From Nitrospirota bacterium (lineage in GTDB: Bacteria; Nitrospirota; UBA9217): a DNA stretch of 55,543 nucleotides. Location of the stretch: the NCBI GenBank assembly GCA_029858565.1, contig JAOUEV010000017.1:1-55543 (forward strand), written 5' to 3'. Position numbers and translations under genes: made by a program. Within the stretch, counting starts at the first letter, position 1. Every line of letters starts with the position of its first letter. This document shows positions 1 to 9,789 of the stretch, piece after piece. The notes under the pieces are model-generated. The model worked only from the letters and a program-made list of their open reading frames with translations, did not search any database and was not told where the DNA came from.

Positions 1-438
1 CGACAGCACATTGATCGATATGGTAAAGATGATGAAGGTGAACAGGATCCGCGTATAGTCGAAGAGGATCGTCTGGACCTCCCCGCCTGCTCCCAGAAAC
101 GCCGCAGCCCTCCAGCCGAAGAGATATCCTAGTATCATGATCGCGACCGATGCAATGATGACAAAGGCCATTGCCTGATAAGAGACCTGGGCCGCATCGC
201 CCTTCCGTCCCGCGCCCCAGAGCTGGGACACCAGGACCGTTGCGCCGGTGTTTATCCCCCAGGACACGCTCATGACCACAAAGACCATGATCTGGGCAAT
301 GCCCACCGCGGCAATGGAAGTCGCGCCGAGCCCGCCCACGAGAAAGATGTCCACGATGCCGACGGAGCGCTGCAGCAGGCTCGAAAGTACGACCGGCAAT
401 GCAAGCGAAAAGACCTGTTTTCTGACGCTTATTCCCAT
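1..438 (-). CDS. MATE family efflux transporter, N-terminal part (cut by window edge)
   Basis: The 146 visible codons encode the N-terminal third of a multidrug and toxin extrusion (MATE) antiporter of the inner membrane. After a short cationic start (MGISVRKQVFSLALP) come alternating hydrophobic helices and the early MATE pattern LPVVLSSLLQRSVGIVDIFLV, then INTGATVLVSQLWGAGR at about residues 63-79. Family members couple Na+ or H+ influx to drug export; the substrate cannot be told here. The ATG at 438 lies 14 bases after the nfo stop, so the gene is probably the distal part of the ligA-nfo transcript. The frame is open to base 1. Family call is good; the C-terminal two thirds lie outside the window. 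Confidence 0.85.
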   Translation of the reverse strand, partial: MGISVRKQVFSLALPVVLSSLLQRSVGIVDIFLVGGLGATSIAAVGIAQIMVFVVMSVSWGINTGATVLVSQLWGAGRKGDAAQVSYQAMAFVIIASVAIMILGYLFGWRAAAFLGAGGEVQTILFDYTRILFTFIIFTISINVLS

Positions 439-452
439 GATGGAGGGTGGAC

Positions 453-1295
453 CTACTTTTTCTGGAGGGAGCGGACCTTCTTCAGGTTCCGGGGATCGTC
501 CTCATCGGTTTCCTTGGGTGTTTCCATGATCTTCGGCACATGGCGGAACAGCGGATGCGCCAGGAACGCCCGGAATCCATCCTCGCCGATTTTCCCTTCG
601 CCGATGTGCCAATGACGATCAACGCGGGATGCGAATTCCTTAAGGCAGTCGTTCAGATGAATGCCCTTTAACCGGTCAGCGCCGACAGTGGTCGAGATCT
701 CTTTCGCAAGGGCTTCGACGCCTGCAGGCGTGCGGATATCGTAGCCTGCCGCGAATCCGTGGCAGGTATCATAGCAGATGCCGATGTTCTCGCTATGAGC
801 AAGTCCGGCGATCACATCCTGCACCTGCTGAAGCTCGTAACCCACGTCGCCTTTCTCGCCGGCAGTGTTCTCAAGAAGGATCACGGCACTGGGCTTATGG
901 AGCTTCATTGCCATGTTCAGGGCAACCGTGACCCGTTCTATCATCCACTCCGGTTCCCTGCCGCTCGCGGACCCGAGGTGGGTCACCAAATATTCCGCAC
1001 CAAGCTTCTCCGTGCGCTCCAGGTCAATGACGAATTGTTCGATCGACCGCTCAAAAAGGTCTGGTTTGGGCGAAGCCAGATTGATGAGGTAATTCGTATG
1101 CACGAACACCGGACCGATGTCCCATTGTTCGCGCAGTTTTTTGAACTCAGCCGCATCGGCCGGATCGATCGGTTTGACGGTCCAGCCGCGCGGGTTGCGG
1201 CTGAAGATCTGCATGCAGTTGCAGCCCAGCTCGTGAGCGCGCTGCACGGCAAGAGAGAATCCGCCGGAGATGGAGACATGAAATCCTAATCGCAT
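453..1295 (-). CDS. nfo: Endonuclease IV (apurinic/apyrimidinic endonuclease)
   Basis: A 280-aa TIM-barrel AP endonuclease that cleaves 5' of abasic sites in base excision repair, a typical length for the family. The tri-zinc ligand set is complete: H66 (VFVHTNYL), H106 (VTHLGSASG), E142 (LLENTAG), D176 and H179 (CYDTCHGFAAGYD), H213 (GIHLND), D226 and H228 (RVDRHWHIGEGKIG) and E258 (IMETPKET). It starts 4 bases after the ligA stop, so AP-site incision and nick sealing are encoded together. I see no lesions and expect a functional enzyme. Confidence 0.96.
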   Translation of the reverse strand: MRLGFHVSISGGFSLAVQRAHELGCNCMQIFSRNPRGWTVKPIDPADAAEFKKLREQWDIGPVFVHTNYLINLASPKPDLFERSIEQFVIDLERTEKLGAEYLVTHLGSASGREPEWMIERVTVALNMAMKLHKPSAVILLENTAGEKGDVGYELQQVQDVIAGLAHSENIGICYDTCHGFAAGYDIRTPAGVEALAKEISTTVGADRLKGIHLNDCLKEFASRVDRHWHIGEGKIGEDGFRAFLAHPLFRHVPKIMETPKETDEDDPRNLKKVRSLQKK

Positions 1296-1299
1296 CGCA

Positions 1300-3315
<2,016 letters not shown>

Positions 3316-3334
3316 TTAAAAATGTGAATTTGGT

Positions 3335-4075
3335 CTACTTTTTCAATACCGCTTCCGCTGCGATATGACCTGCGAGTGTTGTCACAAATGATTTTAGCCC
3401 CGTCAATTCGCTCATCTCGGCATATGATCCGGATTTGGATGCTGACCGCGGCGAAAGGATAACAGCGGCCGAAGTATAGAGGTTCTCAGCCATCAGTTTC
3501 CGACACAGGATATTATAGCGCTCAGCATAAGATGCTCCCTTAAATTCAGGGAACACGGGAAAGTTCGGCGAGCTATCAGAAACCGGTGAACGGGAAGCGT
3601 CAACATCCTCAAGCAACATCACATACCCGACAAAAGGTTTTCTACTCTCGCCAAAAGCCCCTTCCCTGAAAGCTGTCCAAAGGTCAATAGCAGTTCCGAG
3701 CGCTTCCTCGCAGCGGTTATTGGCATTGTTGCCAAAGGAGGGTCCTACCTGTGATTTAAATTCAACAGCTGCAATCAGTTTCTCTTGATTTAATACCAGC
3801 AGATCCCACAATTTCGTTGGGCGAAAATATCCAGGCAAGGTCAAGACCTTCCGTTTCAGCATAATGTCGGCTTTAGGCAGGCCATTGGCGTGTACGATAT
3901 CAACAACAAGGTCAATAAAACCGTTCATATTACTGCCTGCAGTTACCGCGCTTCGTTCACCCTGGTCTTTCCTACCAGCCGCACGCTGTTTTTTCGCAGC
4001 CTTCTTTCTCCCGGACCAGAAGCTTTTCACAGCGGCACCAGCTTTAACATCATAGCCAGCAAGGTCAAGCGGCAT
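3335..4075 (-). CDS. XhoI/PaeR7I-like type II restriction endonuclease
   Basis: A 246-aa protein resembling the XhoI/PaeR7I family, whose known members cut CTCGAG. The PD-(D/E)xK site is visible as D91 ([10 protein letters not shown]) followed by E105 and K107 (AAVEFKSQ); the adjoining [20 protein letters not shown] block is also typical. ATGs at 4096, 4093 and 4090 exist, but the ATG at 4075 has an AAGGAG six bases upstream and gives a family-like length, so I use it. It then overlaps the methyltransferase stop by 11 bases, placing cleavage after methylation in the transcript. Base composition is more AT-rich than the flanking ligA and regulator genes, suggesting acquisition. CTCGAG specificity is inferred from the family. 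Confidence 0.85.
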   Translation of the reverse strand: MPLDLAGYDVKAGAAVKSFWSGRKKAAKKQRAAGRKDQGERSAVTAGSNMNGFIDLVVDIVHANGLPKADIMLKRKVLTLPGYFRPTKLWDLLVLNQEKLIAAVEFKSQVGPSFGNNANNRCEEALGTAIDLWTAFREGAFGESRKPFVGYVMLLEDVDASRSPVSDSSPNFPVFPEFKGASYAERYNILCRKLMAENLYTSAAVILSPRSASKSGSYAEMSELTGLKSFVTTLAGHIAAEAVLKK

Positions 4076-5801
4076 ATATCGCTCCTTCATCATCATTAAC
4101 CGACAGAATCGCGCGCTCTTCTGCAGAGAGATTATAAAGCTCGCAGGTTAAAGCATTGCAGGCCGCAATATCTCTTATGTCAGCAGCATCTCTTAGCTTC
4201 TTTTTGAGATGCTCCGGCACATCCTGCCATCGGGGGATATGAATGCGCCTCAGATATTGCGCCTGGAACCTCAAATATCCACCTCGCATCTTAGTGGAAT
4301 AAGTCGTAATAAATACACGGGTAATATCCGAAAGCAATACAGCCTGAAGAGCTTTCAAATCCCAAGTCTCGGATGTTATGTAGTAAAGATTATGGTGAGG
4401 GTAATACTTGCCCTCCTCGTAAACAATATTTGCTTCCCCTTTAATATCAGGGATCAAGAGTTTCGGCGTATGCGTGATCTTAGGCGTAATTCTATCAATG
4501 GTCCTATACCAACGCTCGCTGCTGCGCTTGGCCACATTACGGTTGCATATTACTGCCTTATGCTCATTTAAATACGCAGCGAGTTTTGGGTATTTCTTCA
4601 GGTCAACGAGGCTACCATCATCATTAAATGGATTAACAACACCCATTCCGCGCCACTCAACCTTACCAGTACGAATATCCTTTGTCATAACCAAAGGCAG
4701 TTTACGGTCCTTTTCCACATCAAGTTGACGATACTCACCTACGTAAACTTTGTCAGCACCTGTTGCAACCCCAATCCCTACCTTGCAGCCAGCTTCTTCC
4801 AATGTCGGATAAACACTCTCTATGCGTCTGAGAATAGTCAACTGATCAAATGATTCAAGGACCCATGGCTCATTATCACACATTATCCCCGATACTTCAT
4901 GAATAGCGCTATTCGGCTTAATTGTCCGAACCCGCATATCATGAGCAAGACTGACTAACGTTTCTTTATCCACCTGCGGCCTATGTGTAATACGAGTTGC
5001 ACCTGATAGTTCCTTGCTGATTACGGTAATTGCCGGGTATGCGGATACTTCAGAATGGAAAGCATCGGTATTCACCATATCAACGTAATATTTTAAATGA
5101 AATCCTTTTGCTACCATCTGACGAAGTGGTCCGCCGTAACGATTCTTCATCCAACGGTCAGAGCAGATGAAGCCAACAGAGCCCTTCTGTCCGAGATGCT
5201 TCAATGAGTGCTCTATGAAGGGAATATATAGGTCAGCACGATCATAAAGTGTATCAAAACGATGCCGGTATTCTGCCAGTAAAATATCAGGAATCATCTC
5301 CTGACGCACATACGGAGGATTTCCTACAATATGAGTGAAATCAAAAGGGAAATCAGCAAGAAGGAAATCACCATGAATCAGCCACGTATCGAGTAGATTT
5401 TCCGTTGCTGATTGAGAAATGCCATTCCCCTTTAGCATGCTACTAAGTTGCATACGTGTGCCATTAAAGCTTGATTGATGCAATTCAACAGCTCGAATAG
5501 AATCTTTAAGTTCGGCAACAAGGTTAGTATGGTTCTGCGTATGTTTAAAGTACGACGCAAGCAGCCGCTCCACTGCAATAAGAAGAAATGCACCCTCTCC
5601 AAATGAAGGTTCAAGAAAACGTTTTTTCTGGAGAGCAGAATCAGTTGTGTAGCCAGTTAAATCTAATATAAACTCAACCACTTCGCGCCGCGTGAACACA
5701 GCACCGCGCTCATCAATGCCAGCAGAAGCTAACTGTGCGACTGCAGATTGTAGCTTGTCCATGCCTGGTAACGCTATTTGTGATACACGAAGTGATGTCA
5801 T
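4065..5801 (-). CDS. Type II N6-adenine DNA methyltransferase, partner of the XhoI-like enzyme
   Basis: A 578-aa class I amino-methyltransferase. An N-terminal SAM-binding region ([25 protein letters not shown] is the FxGxG-type motif I) is followed by the catalytic NPPY motif ([11 protein letters not shown], about residue 158) and a long C-terminal target-recognition region, as in M.XhoI/M.PaeR7I and Eco57I-type enzymes. It should methylate the adenine of the restriction site and protect the host. Start choice is uncertain: ATG 5801 has only a weak ribosome site, and an in-frame ATG lies 13 codons in ([10 protein letters not shown]). It is transcribed before the endonuclease. Low GC and position between two chromosomal operons point to horizontal transfer. 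Confidence 0.85.
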   Translation of the reverse strand: MTSLRVSQIALPGMDKLQSAVAQLASAGIDERGAVFTRREVVEFILDLTGYTTDSALQKKRFLEPSFGEGAFLLIAVERLLASYFKHTQNHTNLVAELKDSIRAVELHQSSFNGTRMQLSSMLKGNGISQSATENLLDTWLIHGDFLLADFPFDFTHIVGNPPYVRQEMIPDILLAEYRHRFDTLYDRADLYIPFIEHSLKHLGQKGSVGFICSDRWMKNRYGGPLRQMVAKGFHLKYYVDMVNTDAFHSEVSAYPAITVISKELSGATRITHRPQVDKETLVSLAHDMRVRTIKPNSAIHEVSGIMCDNEPWVLESFDQLTILRRIESVYPTLEEAGCKVGIGVATGADKVYVGEYRQLDVEKDRKLPLVMTKDIRTGKVEWRGMGVVNPFNDDGSLVDLKKYPKLAAYLNEHKAVICNRNVAKRSSERWYRTIDRITPKITHTPKLLIPDIKGEANIVYEEGKYYPHHNLYYITSETWDLKALQAVLLSDITRVFITTYSTKMRGGYLRFQAQYLRRIHIPRWQDVPEHLKKKLRDAADIRDIAACNALTCELYNLSAEERAILSVNDDEGAIYAA

Positions 5802-5825
5802 CTTATTAGTTTGTTGATTAGAAAA

Positions 5826-7208
5826 TCAGTCTCCACTCTTGTCTTCCAACTGGTAATCCTTGATCTTCGTGAGCAGGGTCTTATAGCTCACCTGCAGGAC
5901 CTCGGCGGCCCTGGTCTTGTTCCCGCCGGTCTGTTTGAGCACCTGCCGGATCCTGCGGGACTCGGCGATGCGCGTTGCCGCGGCCGCGATCTCCTGAAGC
6001 GGACCTTCCATGGGTACATTCTCCGCCAGCGCCTCAAGCACGCTCTTCTCGCTGATCCCGAGGTCCTTGGACCGTATCATCCCGCCTTCGGCGTAGATCA
6101 TTGCCCGCTCGATCACGTTCTCCAGTTCGCGGACATTGCCCTTCCAGGGAAACTTCATCAGGATATCCATGGTGTCGTCGGCGATGAGCATCGGCCCCTT
6201 GCGTACTTCGGCGCTGTACTTGGCCAGAAAATGCTGTGCCAGCGGGGGAATGTCGTCACGCCGTTCGCGGAGCGGCGGGATCGTGATGGGAAACACATTG
6301 AGGCGGTAGAACAGGTCCTCACGGAATACCTTTTGTTCCACAGCCTTCTGCAGGTCCTTGTTCGTGGCAGCCACGACGCGCACGTCGATCTTGATAGACC
6401 TGTTTCCCCCGACCCGTTCGATCATCTGGTCCTGGAGCACCCGCAGGATCTTCGCCTGAAGCGCAAGGTCCATGTCGCCGATCTCATCAAGAAATACCGT
6501 GCCTTTATCTGCAAGCTCGAGCTTGCCCAGCTTCCTCGCTTCAGCACCGGTGAAAGCTCCTCGCTCATACCCGAAGAGCTCGCTCTCCAGAAGCTCCCGG
6601 GGTATCGCGGCGGAGTTGATGGCAACAAATGGACCGTCCTTGCGGTTGCCGAGATAATGGATCGCCCGCGCGAAAAGCTCCTTGCCGGTACCGCTTTCCC
6701 CATGCAACAGGACCGTGGCGTTGGTGGGAGCGACCTTCTGAATGGCCGACGTGATATCCTGGAGCTGTTTGCTCCTGCCGATGATCTTGGGCAAACCGAA
6801 CTTGTCCGCGAACTCGGACCGCAGAAGGATGTTCTCCGTTGCCACGCGGTAGGAATCGAACGCCCGCTTTACCAGAACGATCAGATGGCCCGTGTCAAAG
6901 GGTTTTGCCAGAAAATCATAGGCCCCGTCCTTGACCGCCTTCACCGCGTTCTCGATGGTGCCGTAGGCGGTCATAACGATGACCGGCAGGAGCGGATTCT
7001 CGGCCTTTGCTGTTCTCAGCACCTCGAAACCGTCCTTTTTCGGAAGTTTGAGGTCCGTCAGCACCAGGCCGATCCGTTCATCGGCCAGCTTTTTAATACC
7101 CTCGGCGCCATCGCGCGCGGGCACCACCTGGAACCCTTCTCCTTCCAGGGTCTTGGTAAGCATGGTCAGCATGCTTTCTTTGTCTTCGATCACCAGGATC
7201 GTATCCAT
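5826..7208 (-). CDS. Sigma54-dependent response regulator (NtrC/PilR type)
   Basis: A 460-aa three-domain activator. The receiver domain has phospho-acceptor D52 (VLTDLKLPKKDG). The AAA+ domain has Walker A GESGTGKE, the sigma54-contacting loop GAFTGA (YERGAFTGAEARK) and Walker B GTVFLDEIGDM. A Fis-type helix-turn-helix lies at the C-terminus (GGNKTRAAEVLQVSYKTLL). I use the ATG at 7208 rather than 7238, because a GGGAGG lies just upstream and the receiver domain begins at MDTILVIEDKE. It starts 22 bases after the kinase stop and is its likely partner. With a prepilin peptidase in the same operon, a PilR-like role in type IV pilus control is a reasonable inference, but target promoters are not visible. 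Confidence 0.93.
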   Translation of the reverse strand: MDTILVIEDKESMLTMLTKTLEGEGFQVVPARDGAEGIKKLADERIGLVLTDLKLPKKDGFEVLRTAKAENPLLPVIVMTAYGTIENAVKAVKDGAYDFLAKPFDTGHLIVLVKRAFDSYRVATENILLRSEFADKFGLPKIIGRSKQLQDITSAIQKVAPTNATVLLHGESGTGKELFARAIHYLGNRKDGPFVAINSAAIPRELLESELFGYERGAFTGAEARKLGKLELADKGTVFLDEIGDMDLALQAKILRVLQDQMIERVGGNRSIKIDVRVVAATNKDLQKAVEQKVFREDLFYRLNVFPITIPPLRERRDDIPPLAQHFLAKYSAEVRKGPMLIADDTMDILMKFPWKGNVRELENVIERAMIYAEGGMIRSKDLGISEKSVLEALAENVPMEGPLQEIAAAATRIAESRRIRQVLKQTGGNKTRAAEVLQVSYKTLLTKIKDYQLEDKSGD

Positions 7209-7230
7209 ACCCTGCCTCCCGAGCCGGATA

Positions 7231-8487
7231 TCAGCCAACCGGCAGCGTTATGGTAAATGTCGTACCCCGTCCCTTGCCGCTATCTACCACAATGGTCCCG
7301 CCGTGCGATACGACGATCTTGTGGACCAGTGCGAGACCCATCCCCACACCCCGGTCCTTGGTGGTGAAGAACGGAAGAAAGATGCGCTGGATCGTCTCTT
7401 GAGGAATGCCGATGCCGGTATCGCTGATCCTTACCTCCGCCTTCCCGCCTTCCCTCCGCGACTCGAGCGTGATCGTACCGCCGTCGGGCATCGCATCAGC
7501 GGCGTTCTGGATAAGATTGCAGAAAGCCTGCCGCAGCAGGCCTTCATCGGCAAGGATGACCGCGTTTTCCATTTTTTCGAGGATGCGGATCTCCCCGCCT
7601 CCGCCCGCCTGCAGGACCGAGGCAACGCATCCGGACAGCAGTTCCCCGAGGTTCACTTCTCCCGAGTTCAGCGCCGCAGGCCGGGCAAAGGTCAGCAGAT
7701 CGCCGATGATCCGGTTCATTGTCGCGATCTCCATCTGCACATCACCGATGATCGCGCGGCCCTGCTCATCCTGGTCCTTGGAAAGCAGGTTCAGATACCC
7801 TGAAATGACCGCCATGGGATTCCGCAGTTCGTGGGCAATGCCCGCGGACATCTCCCCCAGCGCCGTCAGCCGTTCCTTGAGCTCGACCTGTTCCTGGAGC
7901 CGCTTGATGTCGGTGAGGTCGGAAAAGGACAGGATCACGCCCTGGCGTTCCCCCTGCCGGTCCGTGAGCAAGGCAGTGTTAAAACCCAGCCAGAGACGTC
8001 CGCCATCCCGTTCCAGCGCCGTCTCCATCCTGATCGTGGGGACCTTGTTGTCGAAGGTTTCCTGTACGGCACTGCAGATGTCGCTGTTCCCGAACAGATC
8101 GGGGCATCCGGTGCCGATGGCCGCGGTCCGCGAGGCGCCCAGTAGTTCCTCGGCAGCCCGGTTCATCGTTTGCACCTTGCCCTTCTGGTCGAAGGTTATC
8201 ACACCATTGGACACGCACTGGAGGATGTTCTCATTGAGACTTTCAACGGTCTCCGCACGGAGCTCCGCAAGCGCCTTGAGACGCTGCAGCTCCTTTTCCT
8301 TTTCCTTGAGCTGGCGGGTGACATCCTGAAAGGCATTGATGATGAAGCTGACGTCAGGGGTCTTCTCCTGGTCCTGACCTTTCAGGTCCATTTCCTGGCG
8401 GTATTTTCGAAGTGAGGCCATGATGACCACTACTCCCAGAATGACCGCTGAAGAAGCGAACAGTATGGTAAGGATATGCTGGTTCAT
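7231..8487 (-). CDS. PAS-domain sensor histidine kinase (NtrB/PilS type)
   Basis: A 418-aa sensor kinase. One N-terminal membrane helix (ILFASSAVILGVVVIMASL) is followed by a short coiled coil, a PAS domain (NGVITFDQKGKVQTMNRAA), a HisKA dimerisation helix with phospho-His in GIAHELRNPMAVISGY, and a HATPase domain with N box (NLIQNAADAM) and G1 box (DTGIGIP). There is no large periplasmic domain, so the signal is probably cytoplasmic or membrane-derived. Start ATG overlaps the prepilin peptidase stop by four bases (ATGA), implying translational coupling. The response regulator follows directly. Confidence 0.93.
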   Translation of the reverse strand: MNQHILTILFASSAVILGVVVIMASLRKYRQEMDLKGQDQEKTPDVSFIINAFQDVTRQLKEKEKELQRLKALAELRAETVESLNENILQCVSNGVITFDQKGKVQTMNRAAEELLGASRTAAIGTGCPDLFGNSDICSAVQETFDNKVPTIRMETALERDGGRLWLGFNTALLTDRQGERQGVILSFSDLTDIKRLQEQVELKERLTALGEMSAGIAHELRNPMAVISGYLNLLSKDQDEQGRAIIGDVQMEIATMNRIIGDLLTFARPAALNSGEVNLGELLSGCVASVLQAGGGGEIRILEKMENAVILADEGLLRQAFCNLIQNAADAMPDGGTITLESRREGGKAEVRISDTGIGIPQETIQRIFLPFFTTKDRGVGMGLALVHKIVVSHGGTIVVDSGKGRGTTFTITLPVG

Positions 8488-9308
8488 GGTCGAAGAAGTC
8501 CGAAATACCAGTCAATGATCTCCGGGCCGGCGAACAATGAGGCAAGAGCGCCTGCGGCGAGAAATGGTCCAAAGGGAATATAGGAACCGGACTCATGCTT
8601 TTTCAGGAGGATGAGCACACCCCCGACAAGGGACCCGGCCAGCGCACCGAGCATGATGGTCAGGAGCGCTCCCTGCCATCCGATGAAGCTTCCGACCATA
8701 CCCATGAGCTTGATGTCCCCCCCTCCCATGGCCTCCACTTTCCGAAGCTTCTGCCAGAGCCAGCCGATGAGAAAGAGCGGAGCGCCGCCGGCCAGAAGAC
8801 CGAGGACCGAATTTACGAGACCCCGCAGGTAAGGGCCGTCAGGCAACACGGTTGAGAGGCCGAAGGGAAGCGGCTCCATGAGCGCGGTCATAAAGAACGG
8901 AGCTGCCGCGAGGCCGATCACCATCCCGGGCAGACTTATCTCATCAGGTATGATCTGGAAATCGAAGTCAATGAAGGTAATGACCACGAGCGCCGAGCAG
9001 AGCAGCATTACCAGCACCGCCTCGCCTCCCATGCCGAACCACTTCACCGCTCCGACGTAGAGCATACCGTTGAGGGCCTCGACAAGCGGGTAACGCCAGG
9101 AGATCGGCAATCCGCAGCTCCTGCATTTTGCGCGGAGCAGCAGAAAACTCAGGACCGGGATATTATCGTACCACCGGATGGATGCATTGCAGCGGGGGCA
9201 GCGTGACGCGGGTCGGACGACCGATTGTTCCCGTGGAAGACGGAGGATACAAACGTTCAGAAAACTTCCGATCACCAGACCAAAGAACAGCGCGAGGAAA
9301 TCGATCAT
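8484..9308 (-). CDS. pilD: Prepilin peptidase / N-methyltransferase (type IV leader peptidase)
   Basis: A 274-aa inner-membrane aspartyl protease that removes type III signal peptides from prepilins or pseudopilins and methylates the new N-terminus. The cytoplasmic methyltransferase loop carries four cysteines (C37, C40, C62, C65). The two catalytic aspartates are visible: D114 (TFIDFDFQIIPDE) and D198 in the GxGD motif (AMGGGDIKLMG). About eight hydrophobic helices are seen. Start and stop overlap both neighbours by four bases. No pilin genes lie in this window. Confidence 0.94.
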   Translation of the reverse strand: MIDFLALFFGLVIGSFLNVCILRLPREQSVVRPASRCPRCNASIRWYDNIPVLSFLLLRAKCRSCGLPISWRYPLVEALNGMLYVGAVKWFGMGGEAVLVMLLCSALVVITFIDFDFQIIPDEISLPGMVIGLAAAPFFMTALMEPLPFGLSTVLPDGPYLRGLVNSVLGLLAGGAPLFLIGWLWQKLRKVEAMGGGDIKLMGMVGSFIGWQGALLTIMLGALAGSLVGGVLILLKKHESGSYIPFGPFLAAGALASLFAGPEIIDWYFGLLRP

Positions 9309-9673
9309 GCATGCTTCCCTTCAGGCTGCTTGGGTTTCGCCTTGATCGCGTCCGCCTCGCGGCTGAGCTCTTCAAGAAGACCGTCGGCCTCTTTTTCCAG
9401 TTGCGCGATACGTTCGAGCAATGACGCGATCTCGCCCTGTTTAAAGAATGCAGCAAAGTTCGCCGGCAAGGTCCCGCCCGTGCTCTGTTCCAGCAGGCGT
9501 TCGCCGACCTTCCGATGCTGTTCTCCGATAGCCTTTTGCACCCGGTCCATCTGCATCCTGATCCGGATGATGGCGATATCCGACTTCACGCGTTCAGACA
9601 GCGTCCCGGCAAAGGAAGTGACCCGGGTATACCCCTTTTCCATGTTCACCAGCGCTTTTTCCCAAACGGTCAT
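9305..9673 (-). CDS. Small coiled-coil protein of unknown function
   Basis: A 122-aa soluble, highly charged protein I do not recognise. It is predicted mostly alpha-helical, with a strong heptad-like stretch near the C-terminus (EIASLLERIAQLEKEADGL) and a lysine-rich tail. The start is supported by GGAG eight bases upstream of the ATG at 9673, and the stop overlaps the pilD start by four bases, so it is translated with the prepilin peptidase operon. A role in pilus or envelope biology is only suggested by that linkage. Confidence 0.7.
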   Translation of the reverse strand: MTVWEKALVNMEKGYTRVTSFAGTLSERVKSDIAIIRIRMQMDRVQKAIGEQHRKVGERLLEQSTGGTLPANFAAFFKQGEIASLLERIAQLEKEADGLLEELSREADAIKAKPKQPEGKHA

Positions 9674-9789
9674 GATGGCTCTCCGATCATCACGCCACGT
9701 CTTGCCTGGGAGACGTTTGGCAGTGATATCAATTCACAATCAAGATGGTCCACTCCTGCTCGATAATCTATCAGAACGCCTCCTAAATA

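Noticed and set aside
5811-7256. Long plus-strand frame opposite the NtrC-type regulator
   Set aside because: Antisense to a protein with full receiver, AAA+ and HTH motifs; the reverse reading has no recognisable domain.
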